A stretch of DNA of 64,000 nt. Source: Aspidiotus rigidus (lineage: Eukaryota; Arthropoda; Insecta; Hemiptera; Diaspididae). The notes under the pieces are model-generated. The model was not told where the DNA came from and made no database searches. It worked only from the letters and a program-made list of their open reading frames with translations. The DNA is taken from assembly GCA_035079385.1 (NCBI GenBank), contig JAVHKY010000054.1, forward strand, positions 17,526,001-17,590,000, in the 5' to 3' direction. Both the position numbers and the translations under genes were made by a program. This document shows, in pieces, positions 40,501-52,788 of this stretch; within the stretch, counting starts at the first letter, position 1, and each line of letters opens with the position of its first letter.

Positions 40501-43500
40501 AATGAACAACTGTGCAGTCTAGCTGACACGTATTACCATTTCGCGAGACTTGAGACATCATCAATGTCCTTTGGAAAAATTTTGACCTTTGTTTTGGAAA
40601 CGCAGTATCCTATGGCATGGATATGATTTCAAACTGGGGGTCAGTTGCAAAGCAAGGCGCTTTTCTGCGGGAATCATTTCGCAAAATGCGTATGACGTTA
40701 TCAATGACCTTGACCTGAATCAGAAACTTGGAAAAAATTAGACCTTTGCTATTTTAGAACCTGTATTCATTTGAAATGGATACGTTTTTGAACTGGAGGT
40801 CAGTCGGAAATTTGCAAACCGCTTTTCTGCAAGATCTATTTTACAAAACGCATGACGACATTAATGACCTTGACCTGATTCAGAAACTTGGAAAAATTTT
40901 GACCTTTGCTAATTTGGGACCTGAGTCTTTCGATATGAATATGTTTTTGAGCTGGGGGTCGGTCGGGATTAGTTAGATGCTTTTGTGCGAGATTTATTTT
41001 GCAAGATGCTTGACGACATCAATAACCTTGATCTGATTCAAGAACTTAGAAAAATTTGGGCCTCAGCTACTTTAGAATCTGTATTCTTTGACGTGAATAT
41101 ATTTTGGGGGTCGGGGTCGGTCAGAATTCGCAAGATACTTCTCTACAAGGTTCATTTTGCAAGAAGCTTCATGTTATCAATAACCTTGACCTAATCTCAA
41201 TTTTAAAATTTTAGACTTCCGCAATTTGCAATTTTGGTACCCAAATCCTTTGACATGAACATGTTTTTGAGCTTTGTGTCGGTCGGGATTTGTGAGATGC
41301 TCTTGTACACGCTTTATTTTGCACGACGCATGACGTCATTACTCTAATTTAGGAACTTGGAAAAATTTTGACCTTTGATATTTTAAGACCTGTATTCATT
41401 GACGTGAATACATTTTTGCCGTCGGGGTCAGTCAGAATTTTTGAGAAACTTCCTTATGAGATTCTTTTTGCAAGTCGCTTGACGTCATCAACAACCTCAA
41501 CCTAATTTAAGAACGTTGAAAATTTTGAATATTTCCAATTTTGGGACCTGTATTCTGTCACATGAATACGTTTTTGAGATCGGGGTCAGTTGGACTTTGC
41601 GAGACGCTTTTCTGCAAGACCTACTTTGCAAGAAACTTGACGTCATCAATGACCTTGACCTAATTTAAGGACTTTGAAAACGTTGGACTTTTACAAGTAT
41701 GGGACCTGTACCCTTTGACGGTCGGGGTTGGTCAGAATTTGCAAGATGCTTCCCTGGAGATTCTTTTTGGGAGACGCTTGACGTCATCAATGACCTTGAC
41801 CTAATATAAGGACTGAAAATGTGGACTTCTGGACAATTTTGGAACCTGTACCTTTTGACAAAAATACATTTTTGAGGTCTCAGTCGGTCAGAATTTACCA
41901 GAAGCATCTCTGTGCGATTCATTTTGCAAGACGCCTGACGTCATCAATGACCTTGACCTTAAGAACTTTGAAAATGTTGGACTTTTGGACAATTTTTGGA
42001 CCTGTACCTTCTGACAGAAATACATTTTTGAGGTCTTGCTCGGTCAGAATTTGCCAGAAGAATCCCTGCAAGATTCATTTTGTAAGATGCTTGACATCAT
42101 ACATGACCTTGACTTAATTTAAGGACTACAAAATTTTGGACTTTTGGACAATTTTGGGACCCGTACCTTCTGACAAAAATACATTTTTGAGGTCTTGGTC
42201 GGTCAGAATTTACCAGAAGCATCTCTGCGCAATTTATTTTGCGATACGCCTGACGTCAACAACGACCTTGACCTAATTTAAGAACTTTAAACTTTTGGAC
42301 TTTTGGACAATTTTGGGACCTATGCTCTTTGACAGAAATACATTTTTGAGTTCTTGGTCGGTCAGAATTTGCCAGAAGCTTCCCTGCAAGATTCATTTTC
42401 CGAGACGCGTGACGTCATCAATGACCTTGACCAAATTTAAGGACTACAAAATTTTGGACTTTTGGACAATTTTGGGACCCGTACCTTCTGACAAAAATAC
42501 ATTTTTGAGGTCTTGGTCGGTCAGAATTTGCCAGAAGCTTCCCTGCAAGATTCATTTTCCGAGACGCGTGACGTCATCAATGACCTTGACCAAATTTAAG
42601 GACTACAAAATTTTGGACTTTTGGACAATTTTGGGACCTATGCTCTTTGACAGAAATACATTTTTGAGTTCTTGGTCGGTCAGAATTTGCCAGAAGCATC
42701 CTTGCAAGGTTCATTTTGCAAGATGCTTGACATCATACATGACCTTGACCTAATTTTAGGACTTTTGAAAATTTTGAACTTTTGTGATTTTGGGACCTGT
42801 ACCCTTTGACAGAAATACATTTTCAAGGTCCTGGTCGGTCAGAATTGGCCAGAAGCTTTCCTGCGAGATTCATTTTCCGAGACGCGTGACGTCATCAATG
42901 ACCTTGACCTATTATAAGGACTGAAAATGTGGACTTCTGGACAATTTTGGAACCTGTACCTTTTGACAAAAATACATTTTTGAGGTCTCAGTCGGTCAGA
43001 ATTTACCAGAAGCATCTCTGTGCGATTCATTTTGCAAGACGCCTGACGTCATCAATGACCTTGACCTTAAGAACTTTGAAAATGTTGGACTTTTGGACAA
43101 TTTTTGGACCTGTACCTTCTGACAGAAATACATTTTTGAGGTCTTGCTCGGTCAGAATTTGCCAGAAGAATCCCTGCAAGATTCATTTTGTAAGATGCTT
43201 GACATCATACATGACCTTGACTTAATTTAAGGACTACAAAATTTTGGACTTTTGGACAATTTTGGGACCCGTACCTTCTGACAAAAATACATTTTTGAGG
43301 TCTTGGTCGGTCAGAATTTACCAGAAGCATCTCTGCGCAATTTATTTTGCGATACGCCTGACGTCAACAACGACCTTGACCTAATTTAAGAACTTTAAAC
43401 TTTTGGACTTTTGGACAATTTTGGGACCTATGCTCTTTGACAGAAATACATTTTTGAGTTCTTGGTCGGTCAGAATTTGCCAGAAGCTTCCCTGCAAGAT

Positions 43501-46085
43501 TCATTTTCCGAGACGCGTGACGTCATCAATGACCTTGACCAAATTTAAGGACTACAAAATTTTGGACTTTTGGACAATTTTGGGACCCGTACCTTCTGAC
43601 AAAAATACATTTTTGAGGTCTTGGTCGGTCAGAATTTGCCAGAAGCTTCCCTGCAAGATTCATTTTCCGAGACGCGTGACGTCATCAATGACCTTGACCA
43701 AATTTAAGGACTACAAAATTTTGGACTTTTGGACAATTTTGGGACCTATGCTCTTTGACAGAAATACATTTTTGAGTTCTTGGTCGGTCAGAATTTGCCA
43801 GAAGCATCCTTGCAAGGTTCATTTTGCAAGATGCTTGACATCATACATGACCTTGACCTAATTTTAGGACTTTTGAAAATTTTGAACTTTTGTGATTTTG
43901 GGACCTGTACCCTTTGACAGAAATACATTTTCAAGGTCCTGGTCGGTCAGAATTGGCCAGAAGCTTTCCTGCGAGATTCATTTTCCGAGACGCGTGACGT
44001 CATCAATGACCTTGACCTATTATAAGGACTGAAAATGTGGACTTCTGGACAATTTTGGAACCTGTACCTTTTGACAAAAATACATTTTTGAGGTCTCAGT
44101 CGGTCAGAATTTACCAGAAGCATCTCTGTGCGATTCATTTTGCAAGACGCCTGACGTCATCAATGACCTTGACCTTAAGAACTTTGAAAATGTTGGACTT
44201 TTGGACAATTTTTGGACCTGTACCTTCTGACAGAAATACATTTTTGAGGTCTTGCTCGGTCAGAATTTGCCAGAAGAATCCCTGCAAGATTCATTTTGTA
44301 AGATGCTTGACATCATACATGACCTTGACTTAATTTAAGGACTACAAAATTTTGGACTTTTGGACAATTTTGGGACCCGTACCTTCTGACAAAAATACAT
44401 TTTTGAGGTCTTGGTCGGTCAGAATTTACCAGAAGCATCTCTGCGCAATTTATTTTGCGATACGCCTGACGTCAACAACGACCTTGACCTAATTTAAGAA
44501 CTTTAAACTTTTGGACTTTTGGACAATTTTGGGACCTATGCTCTTTGACAGAAATACATTTTTGAGTTCTTGGTCGGTCAGAATTTGCCAGAAGCTTCCC
44601 TGCAAGATTCATTTTCCGAGACGCGTGACGTCATCAATGACCTTGACCAAATTTAAGGACTACAAAATTTTGGACTTTTGGACAATTTTGGGACCCGTAC
44701 CTTCTGACAAAAATACATTTTTGAGGTCTTGGTCGGTCAGAATTTGCCAGAAGCTTCCCTGCAAGATTCATTTTCCGAGACGCGTGACGTCATCAATGAC
44801 CTTGACCAAATTTAAGGACTACAAAATTTTGGACTTTTGGACAATTTTGGGACCTATGCTCTTTGACAGAAATACATTTTTGAGTTCTTGGTCGGTCAGA
44901 ATTTGCCAGAAGCATCCTTGCAAGGTTCATTTTGCAAGATGCTTGACATCATACATGACCTTGACCTAATTTTAGGACTTTTGAAAATTTTGAACTTTTG
45001 TGATTTTGGGACCTGTACCCTTTGACAGAAATACATTTTCAAGGTCCTGGTCGGTCAGAATTGGCCAGAAGCTTTCCTGCGAGATTCATTTTCCGAGACG
45101 CGTGACGTCATCAATGACCTTGACCTAATTTTTGGACTTTTGAAAATTTTGAACTTTTGTAATTTTGGGACCCGTACCCTTTGACAGAAATACATTTTCA
45201 AGGTCCTGGTCGGTCAGAATTGGCCAGAAGCTTTCCTGCAAGATTCATTTTCCGAGACGCGTGACGTCATCAATGACCTTGACCAAATTGAAGGACTTCA
45301 AAATTTTGGACTTTTGGACAATTTTGGGACCTATGCTCTTTGACAGAAATACATTTTTGAGTTCTTGGTCGGTCAGAATTTGCCAGAAGCTTCACTGCAA
45401 GATTCATTTTGCAAGTGACCTTGACCTAATTCAAGGACTTCAAAATTTTTGACTTTTGGACAATTTTGGGACCTGTACCTTTTGACAGATATACATGTTT
45501 GAGGTCTTGGTCGGTCAGAATTTGCCGGAAGCATCCCTGTAAGGTTCATTCTGCAAGATGCTTGACATCATCCATGACCTTGACCTAATTTTAGGACTTT
45601 CAAATTTTGGACTTTTGGACAATTGTGGGACCTGTACCTTTTGACAGATATACATGTTTGAGGTCTTGGTCGGTCAGAATTTGCCAGAAGCACCCCTGTA
45701 AGGTTCATTCTGCAAGATACTTGACATCATCCATGGCCTTGACCAAATTGAAGGACTTCAACGTTTTGGACTTTTGGACAATTTTGGGACCTATGCTCTT
45801 TGACAGAAATACATTTTTGAGTTCTTGGTCGTTCAGAATTTGCCAGAAGCTTCCCTGCAAGATTCATTTTGCAAGTGACCTTGATCTAATTTAAGGACTT
45901 CAAAATTTTGGACTTTTCGACAATTTTGGGATCCGTACCTTTTGACAGAAATACATGTTTGAGGTCTTGGTCGGTCGGAATTTACCAAAAGCATCCCTGC
46001 AAGGTTCATTTTGCAAGATGCTTGACGTCATCAATGACCTTGACCTAATTTAAGGACTTTGAAATGTTAGATTTTTACATTTTGC
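40500..46085 (+). repeat. Satellite S, monomer about 158 bp, with 1108-bp higher-order repeat
   Basis: About 35 monomers with landmarks CAATTTTGGGACCTGTACC, AATACATTTTTGAGGTC, GGTCGGTCAGAATTTGCCAG and TGACGTCATCAATGACCTTG. The outer monomers (40500-41800 and 45140-46085) are diverged; the inner ones form seven-monomer higher-order units. Open frames of up to 152 codons occur in every unit on both strands with no protein family; they reflect low stop density, not genes. The monomer length is close to nucleosomal spacing. Confidence 0.92.
41813..45136 (+). repeat. Three copies of a 1108-bp seven-monomer higher-order repeat
   Basis: GGACTGAAAATGTGGACTTC starts at 41813, 42921 and 44029. All internal landmarks repeat at exactly 1108 bp (7 x 158), and translations of the three units are identical across 98- and 152-codon frames, so identity is close to 100%. 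The third unit diverges at about 45125. Confidence 0.9.
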
Positions 46086-46319
46086 AATTTTGGGACCTAA
46101 ATCCTTCACTATCAAGCACAAACGATTCAACTCGTTTTCAGGCTAAAAATCAAAACTTCTGGTTTGCATATCCACAACCTTTTCCTTCCTTCCCAACACC
46201 TGGAGGGGAAGGAGAACGGCGTAAAGGAAAAAATCATAGGCACAATCAAGTACAAACTTAACCCAAATGGGAGGGGGAAGGGGGGAAATGGACTGTTCCA
46301 ATTATCAACTTATCGGCGT
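46086..46319. other. Right flank of the 158-bp satellite
   Basis: Related to the left flank (see 39721-40500). No gene. Confidence 0.4.
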
Positions 46320-46334
46320 TTTGTCGGGGAAATT

Positions 46335-46395
46335 AAAATCATAAAATATCTGGTCAAGGTCAATGGGGTGTGGATATCGACGGTGAAGGAATGAT
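46335..46395 (+). pseudogene. Tiny PLE fragment
   Basis: EIKIIKYLVKVNGVWISTV resembles the PLE segment ITIKHLARVNGVNVDVDVMV just before the GIY-YIG part. About 20 codons; the match is by eye only. Confidence 0.35.
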
Positions 46396-47093
46396 TTGGA
46401 GTAGGTACATGAAATTTATGAGCTTTATAATACCACTGATTCATATTCCGCAACATTCACTGAGAGAGGAAAACAGAAAAAAAGGAGCTCAAACTTCCTT
46501 ACTCAGTAAAGTCACACCTAGGTTAGCAAACTGATGAAAGACAGCACTCTTTAATCCAGTTTATTACCCTTTCCTCATTTTGAAAAGCTTATTTTGTATA
46601 AATAATAGAAACCTGGGAAAGTTGCGTCCATCGTCTTCAATATTATAATGTTGAGTACCCGGTTGCACATGGTAAGGAAGACTGGATACCAATTCCACGT
46701 GCATCTAAGTGCCATCGAGAAGTCTCACCTTGATGACGCATTCAATTGGAATAGGTCATACTAGAGTTCCTGAATTTCTCTTGCACATCAGCGAGAGTGC
46801 TTTGAAAAGTGGAGAAACCACATGTCATCGATCATCATGCATAAAATAGGATTTACTCGACGAGCGACCTTCCAGACGATTCATGCCGTCTCATTAAGCT
46901 GTAATAAAACTGTAATCGTGTCTTTATTTCCCTACGTCAGGCAAGAGTTTATTCACTTTCCTTGTTTTAACCTGTTTTTACCTTCATCCTTTTTCTTTCC
47001 GCGACTTACGTATTTGATTTCCAAACGCTTCGATAATGACTATAACGTCCAGACAAATTATATCAAATTGACCAAAGGTAGGTAGGAACTCAC
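46396..47093. other. Low-copy stretch
   Basis: No recognised repeat. It would be intron sequence downstream of the exon at 47094-47326 if that exon is real. Confidence 0.35.
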
Positions 47094-47326
47094 CTGCGCA
47101 GATATCAACGTCGTCGAATGGAACCAATAAATCTTCCTTAAAATACTCGATGAAAAATGTACGAATTGATCGTCGAATTGATGCGGGCCAACTTTTTCCG
47201 CAGTAGTGGTGTCATTTTTCAATTCTATAGTAATGTAACAGGTAAATGTAACGCTGCTGCCGACGCTTACAAATTGCTCTACTGGTCCCACAATGAGAGA
47301 CGTCGCGCTTCGGATATCCATTTGCA
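47094..47326 (-). CDS. Putative exon encoding half of an immunoglobulin domain
   Basis: On the minus strand a pyrimidine tract TTTTCTTTGTCTAG ends at 47327 and an open segment follows, closing at GCGCAG|GTGAGT (47094/47093), a near-ideal donor. The 233-bp exon begins with two bases completing a codon and ends in phase 0. It reads SLIVGPVEQFVSVGSSVTFT, then CYI, a long hydrophilic insert, and RKIYWFHSTTLISAQ. This is an Ig B strand with its cysteine and a C strand with its tryptophan, as in Dpr/Lachesin-like insect cell-surface proteins; the second cysteine would be on the next exon, which I did not find. Not repeated in the window. Adhesion or receptor role is inferred only from the fold. Confidence 0.5.
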
Positions 47327-48580
47327 CTAGACAAAGAAAATGAGAAAAAATGAAATTAGCATCAATAAAGTAATGAAGCTCGCACCGTTCTGATAGTTTT
47401 CGCACGAGCATTTTTACACTTGGTGACAGTGAAAAGATGATGAATTCAAATGCCACGAAGCTATATTATTATAATATAAACGAAGCATTTCAATCTCCAC
47501 CCCTTAAACGCGAGTCCAATTCATTGAATACAACCTGCAGGGTATACTTAAACGTTTGAGATATTGCCACACCATACTCATCTCAATTCACTCGCTTTAT
47601 ACTCATCTTGTTTTGATCCATGCGCGGATTTTCGGTATATAAGTATACTGTTTAATAGAAGACAGACTCTATACTTACAAGACAAAATGTAACGAAAACA
47701 TAATAAAGGATGACTTTCATTCTCTTTTCCTTATTCCTATGTCATGATAATGATGATGATGACGGAGACGACAGATAGCATTTTCCTGATGCTCTATATA
47801 CCGTACGTGAAATAAAACGACATAAAATATGGCAGATAAGAGCGCGTAGGAAATATCGCGTGTAGGACGTTCTTGTTACTATTGTTACAGCTGCTCTTGA
47901 TGCCGCTGCTTTCGTCTTAGGCTTCCTACGTCACTTCTTCTTCTACCCACTAAACGCAAACTGCGAACCAGCTGTTCTTGATAGAACTTTAATTATGAAA
48001 TGACAAAAAGATGTAGTTTTGGGTAGATTTTCTTCGGAGTCGTTGCCTATAAGCTCTGGTATACAATACAAAGCTCGTATCTCTACACACTTATCAACTA
48101 TAGGGTGAAATCTCTTACTCTCTTGCGACGATTTCTTGAGCCAAAAATTGGCGAAAGATGCTACCAAAGAGGTCTTAATAACGTTTAAGGTTTTTATCTT
48201 CTCAACGGCTAATTGGAATGACTAATAAACGCCATTATTACGAACTTCCATGAACGTGGTGGTCGTCGGTGATAAAGCAAATTTTGGCAACTGGTCATTT
48301 TCGGTTAAGTTTAACGCGGACAACAAATATTATACTGTGTTGTATTGTCTGCAAAAGGATTAAGTTTCTTTTGAAAACGAAGAGTAATTCAAACGTGAAA
48401 ATGACGTCCGGTATGGATTAAGCGCGTTCAATTTGTAATAAAACATTGCTGCCATTTCGCATTTACGTACCTCGGAGCTCAGAAATAACATATACTATCA
48501 ATCTATACGCCATTGAGTGGTTTGGTCGGGGGAGGGCGTAACTCGAGTTCTGTTCTACTTCGAGCATTATCAGCCTCAAC
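47327..48580. other. Low-copy stretch
   Basis: Would be intron upstream of the Ig exon. A short (GAT/GAC)n run at 47748-47775. No repeat or gene recognised. Confidence 0.35.
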
Positions 48581-48589
48581 TACTGCGTT

Positions 48590-49359
48590 CTCAGGTACTT
48601 AACAAATTTTATTAATGGAGCCTTCCATTGGGATATTAATTTTTCATCAATTATCGGATTAAATTGGCTGCGAATCCGGTGCCAAATGGGTCGTATTCGC
48701 GAAATACGATGGACATTCAAGTTTTCTCTCCAGAAAAAACTTGATCCAAGGTTGAAAAAAGAGAATATGAAAATACCGCAAGGTACATCGCACCAAGAGA
48801 ATATTCGAAGGAGGAGAAACAAATTGAAAATACTGAGCGTTTTCGGCTATACAGCCGTTCTCGAAGTATAGAAAGCGACTGAACCGAACACCAACAAGAA
48901 CAAGTGACATCAAACGGAGTCACGACCGAACGAACGAGTCATCGGAATGTGAATCATTCCCGTAGACTGGTTCAATCAATCCTTCCTCATGAATGTACCT
49001 GTTCAAAACGGTAACGTCACTATTATTCCGATGGCGGAGGATTTCTATTTCCTCCAGGGACGTTTACAATACGAATTTTCCCAATGGAAGAGGACTTCGG
49101 ACCCCCCTTCCAAGTTGTGACCACTTTCAGTCAAGTGACCATTAAAGGCTGACTCTCCCGTTTTACCTTTCATCCAAGCTTTTTTGTGCTCGTCAACACT
49201 AATTTGGAGTTGACGGCTGGTCATCCCTATGTAGAGTGTAGACTCTATAGTACAGTGGCAGACTGCAAAAAAATGGCTATTACAATAAAAATTGGTATGG
49301 TGGGCAATGATACCAAAACCAAATTTTAGAGATGGGAAGCCCTCCGAAATGAGCACCAT
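48590..49359 (-). pseudogene. Penelope-like element fragment with broken GIY-YIG (PLE-e)
   Basis: From 49359 down: a degenerate connector (SLKFGFGIIAHHTNFY), STLYIGMTSRQLQISVDEHK, KGKTGESAFNGHLTESGHNL. After a frameshift near 49060, ITVLNRYIHEEGLIEPVYG-like sequence runs to about 48920. The Tyr of the first GIY half is lost. Downstream, the terminal region contains the PLE hairpin at 48844-48857 in a version with both stem strands changed (GGCT/AGCC). The family is the one of 49935-52266. Confidence 0.75.
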
Positions 49360-49374
49360 TTCCTCAATCCCCCC

Positions 49375-49700
49375 ATGACGGAATTTTGAGTCGCGACTAA
49401 TACCATAGTTTTGTTCACATTTTGTTCAATTTTGTCCAACAAATTTTAAATTTTGTTCACTCGTCGTTTCCCCGCTACAGCCATTTCAAATTTGGGGGCT
49501 GGGGAAATGCGCCCCCCCATCTTCGAATTTTAGGTTCAAATCCATGTGATAATTTGGTTCACATTTTGTTCAATTTTGTTCAGGAAACTTTAGATTTCGT
49601 TCACCCATCATTTCTCCGCCACATACATTTGACATTTTGGGGCCTAAGGAAATGTATACGTGTCCCCTCTCTCATCTATGAACTTATAAGCAAAATTCAC
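49375..49700 (+). repeat. Repeat E, copy 1 (inverse of 58566-58870)
   Basis: TTTTGTTCACATTTTGTTCA occurs twice (about 49412 and 49556) and GGGGAAATG twice; the whole block is mirrored by TGAACAAAATGTGAACAAAA at 58798 and its surroundings. So E is itself a two-unit repeat of about 140 bp. It stands beside a foldback-type end in both places. Confidence 0.65.
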
Positions 49701-49823
49701 CCATATTTTATCTCATATTTTGGGACCCACAGGCATGAAATACCCTTACTTCTCCTCCTGAACTTACATAATATTTCATTCTATTCAATTTTCTAAAATA
49801 AATACTGTGCATAATTACAGGGT

Positions 49824-49922
49824 GCGCCAAAAAGATATTAACAGTTAAATGGGAATTCGGGTTAAACCTGTCGTAGCGCAAAAACGCAAAACGCTCATCC
49901 TTCGTCATGAGCTCGCGGTAAG
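49824..49922 (+). mobile_element. Foldback-type end, copy 2 (left end)
   Basis: AGGGTGCGCCAAAAAGATAT and ACCTGTCGTAGCGCAAAAAC match the ends of the inner foldback at 55848-58565. It passes directly into the 120-bp minisatellite (CGTCATGAGCTCGCGGTAAG). Confidence 0.6.
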
Positions 49923-49934
49923 AGATAAGTCATA

Positions 49935-52266
49935 TTACCAAGAAGAGTGTACACCCGAAGGTGTAGCAAATTATATGGAACCACAAGAAAAACAGCCGCT
50001 AAACGTTTTCGGTTAAAGAACCAATTTAAAAGAAAAAAAAACTCGTAAACTTGCCTCCCTCCAGAGTTTAAAGTCTACGGCTGAGAAAAAATACCGTCCT
50101 GGAGATAATTTAATTCAGCAATTCTAGCCACGCATTATTAATTATAGTAAAGTTCAGTTTGATAGTGATGAGTTATACCTGTTGGAGAAAGGGTTGAAAT
50201 TTGGTCTCCCTCTCCTTAAGAACCAAGACACACTGGCTAACGTAGTAGCTGACCTAACAGTCAAAATTGGACCTGGAGTGGATATCCAAAAAAAGTGCGC
50301 CGAAATGGTTTGCAACACTCCCCTCCCCCGCATAAGTAATGCCTGTAGTGAGGTGATTAAAGGATTAAAGAGGAAGGTCAGGGAGGAGGGCTTAATCCTT
50401 ACCAAGGCGGATAAAAGTAACGCCGTAGCGATTATGAAGAAGTCCTCTTATGTATCCGGGGTTCATGAAGTGCTGGAACAATGTGGCGCTAAGGAGAATA
50501 GCCTCTTCTGTTTCCCCAGTTTTGTCAAAGAGGTGAGGAACACTATTAATAATTGTAGTGTGATTATTAAGAGTCCTCGGACAAAGAAAGCTCTCTTGGA
50601 GCCTAACCCGGTTCCTCCCCTCCTACATGGATTACCCAAAGTACATAAAAAAGATGTACCAATGCGGCCGGTCGTGTCATTTGTATCGTCGCCAACTTAT
50701 TTGTTAGCTAAATTTATTGATAGATGGTTCAAATCGAGAGTAGATTATACCTCCCCTCACTCAGTATTAAACTCAGGTTCGTTGACGGAGAGGTTGAAGG
50801 ATATAAGCCTCCCTGCGGAAACGATTTTATGTTCCTTTGATGTGGTGGGATTATTTCCTCACATCCCGAAGGTTGTCGCAATCCAACATATGGGCGAATT
50901 GCTTTTAAAAAGGTGGTGTCCCTCATGAGGAATTGGTAGAATTCTTCGACCTTCTGAGAGTTTGTTGGACTCCCAATTTTTGTAAATTTGAGGGAAAATT
51001 TTTCGAATTCCCAGAAGAAGTGGGGATCCCTATTGGGTCCCCTTTGGGCTCATTAATATAGGAGGTTTTCATGTCCAGATTTGAAGTCGAGTTGTTTTCT
51101 TCGGGCCAGGTACTTCTAAATTACGTCTTTTACTGGCATAGGTATGTAGACGACATATTGTGCGCGTGGACTGGCCCAGTGGAACTCCTTAGTGAGTTCC
51201 TTTCTTACTTAGATGGCCGATATCCTTCCATAAAATTCACTCTGGAAGTTGACGGATTATTAATAAATTTCTTGGATTTGTCCATATTTATTAGAGATGG
51301 CGTCCATAAATTTGGTATTTATAGAAAAGAAACTTCGACTGATATAACAATCCATGGGTCATCTTTCTGTCCCGCTGCACACAAGATCGTTACCTTCAAT
51401 AGTTTGATACATCGACTGACTAGTATTCCCTTGAGTCAGGATGCTTTCCAGAAGGAACTAGGGCCGATTAAGTACCTGGCCAGAGTGAACCAAGTTCGAG
51501 TGGACATTGATTTAATGGTCCGAAGGAGGCTTACGAGAAAATGCCTCGATTCTACCACCTGAAAACGTTGGATTAAACTCCCTTACTTGGGCAGGTTTTC
51601 GTTGAAGTTGGGCCGGGTACTCGGTCCTTTTGGGTTCCGGCCGGCGTTTTATAATATTAATACTGTAAAAAGTTTATTTGTGAAATTGAAGGACCCGATT
51701 CCTCCAGTCGAGCGAAGTGGGGTATACAGTATAGCCTGCAACGATTGCCCAGGTATTTATATAGGGATGACCGGGCGTCAGCTCCAAATAAGAATTGAGG
51801 AGCATAAAAAAGCGTGGGAGAAGGGTAATTTGGGTGAGTCGGCTTTTGCTGATCATCTACTCGAGAGTGGCCATAAATTCAAGGAGAGCTCTGGTATCCT
51901 CCTCCATAGGGAGAACTCATATTTTAAACGGCTGTCTTTAGAAAATATAGAAATCATACGACACCGGAATAACGAAGACTTCACGGTTTTAAACAGGTTC
52001 ATTCCTGAAGAGGGTTTGATTGAGCTAGTAAATGAGAATGATTCAAACTTTGATGACTCGCTGGTTAAATCATGATCTTCTGGTTAACTCCCTCTGTCTT
52101 TGTTGATGTTGGATTCAGTCGCTTTCGTTTACGCTCCGATGATGGTTGTTTAACCGAAAACGTTTAGCGGCTGTTTCTCTTGTGGTTCAATATAATTTGC
52201 TACACCTTCGGGTGTACACTCTTCTTGGTAATATGAATAAGCATAAATTAGAAGAACGTATCGATT
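49935..52266 (+). mobile_element. Penelope-like element with inverted termini and 12-bp target duplication (PLE-f)
   Basis: Flanked by AGATAAGTCATA at 49923-49934 and 52267-52278. Removing one copy and the element restores a continuous 120-bp minisatellite unit (GCTCGCGGTAAGAGAT into CCGTGTTTGATACAGG). The left 90 bp (ACCAAGAAGAGTGTACACCC, AACAGCCGCTAAACGTTTTC) are an inverted copy of 52143-52245, and both termini carry the PLE hairpin. Short, variable duplications and inverted terminal pieces fit known PLE behaviour. Confidence 0.88.
50026..52075 (+). pseudogene. PLE-f reverse transcriptase and GIY-YIG ORF, disabled
   Basis: Order: N-terminal region (LEKGLKFGLPLLKNQDTLAN, VKIGPGVDIQKKCAE, ILTKADKSNAVAIM), GLPKVHKKDVPMRPVVSF, SFDVVGLFPHIPKVVAIQHM, a frameshift at about 50912, GIPIGSPLGSLI, a TAG (51059-51061) in motif B where SEIFMS should follow, YWHRYVDDILCAWTG (catalytic YVDD intact), INFLDLSIFI, RVNQVRVDIDLMVRRRLTRK, a TGA at 51560-51562, then RVLGPFGFRPAFYNINTVKS, GVYSIACNDCPGIYIGMTGR, RIEEHKKAWEKGNLGESAFA and FIPEEGLIELV. 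Three disabling changes; otherwise all domains are present. Confidence 0.9.
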
Positions 52267-52278
52267 AGATAAGTCATA

Positions 52279-52788
52279 CCTCCGTGTTTGATACAGGCAG
52301 AGGAGCCCGTGGAAATCTTCCTGGTGTCATACAAAAGAGGGAATGATAGCTCGAAACTCATCGTTCGTCATGAGCTCGCGGTAAGAGATTTTTAATGCCC
52401 CCGTATTTGATACAGGCAGAGGAATCCGCGGAAATCTTCCCGGTTTCATGTAAAGAAGGGAAAGATACCTTGAAGCTCATCTTTCGTCTTGAGCTCGAGG
52501 TGAGAGAACCGTCACACTCCCCTGTTTGATACAGACTAGGGAATCCACAAAAATCCCCCCGGTTTCACGCGAAGGAAGCAATGATACCTCGAAGCCCATC
52601 TTTTGTCATGGATGAGCTTGCGATGAGCAATGGAATCGGCCCTTGTGTTCAACAGAGGTCGTTGAATCCGCGAAAATCTTCCCATTATCACACAAAAGGG
52701 GGAATGATAGCTCGAAGCTCATTGTTCGTCATGAGCTCGCGGTAAGAGATCTGTCATGCCCCCGTGTTTGATACAGGCATATTTCAGG
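52279..52788 (+). repeat. 120-bp minisatellite
   Basis: About four diverged units with TTTGATACAGGCAGAGGAAT, CGCGGAAATCTTCCCGG, and TCGTCATGAGCTCGCGGTAA landmarks at 52360, 52480, 52600 and 52728. The same family fills the centre of the foldback at 56580-57760 and the flank at 49890-49934. Confidence 0.75.

Noticed and set aside
41821..45894. Repeated ORFs of 98 and 152 codons, identical in several copies, look like a conserved gene family
   Set aside because: They are translations of satellite S; identity comes from the 1108-bp period, both strands are open, and no domain is recognisable.
52136..52175. Firm annotation as a hammerhead ribozyme
   Set aside because: U4 of the core is C here, an extra base sits before stem II, and most other copies deviate more; kept as a finding only.
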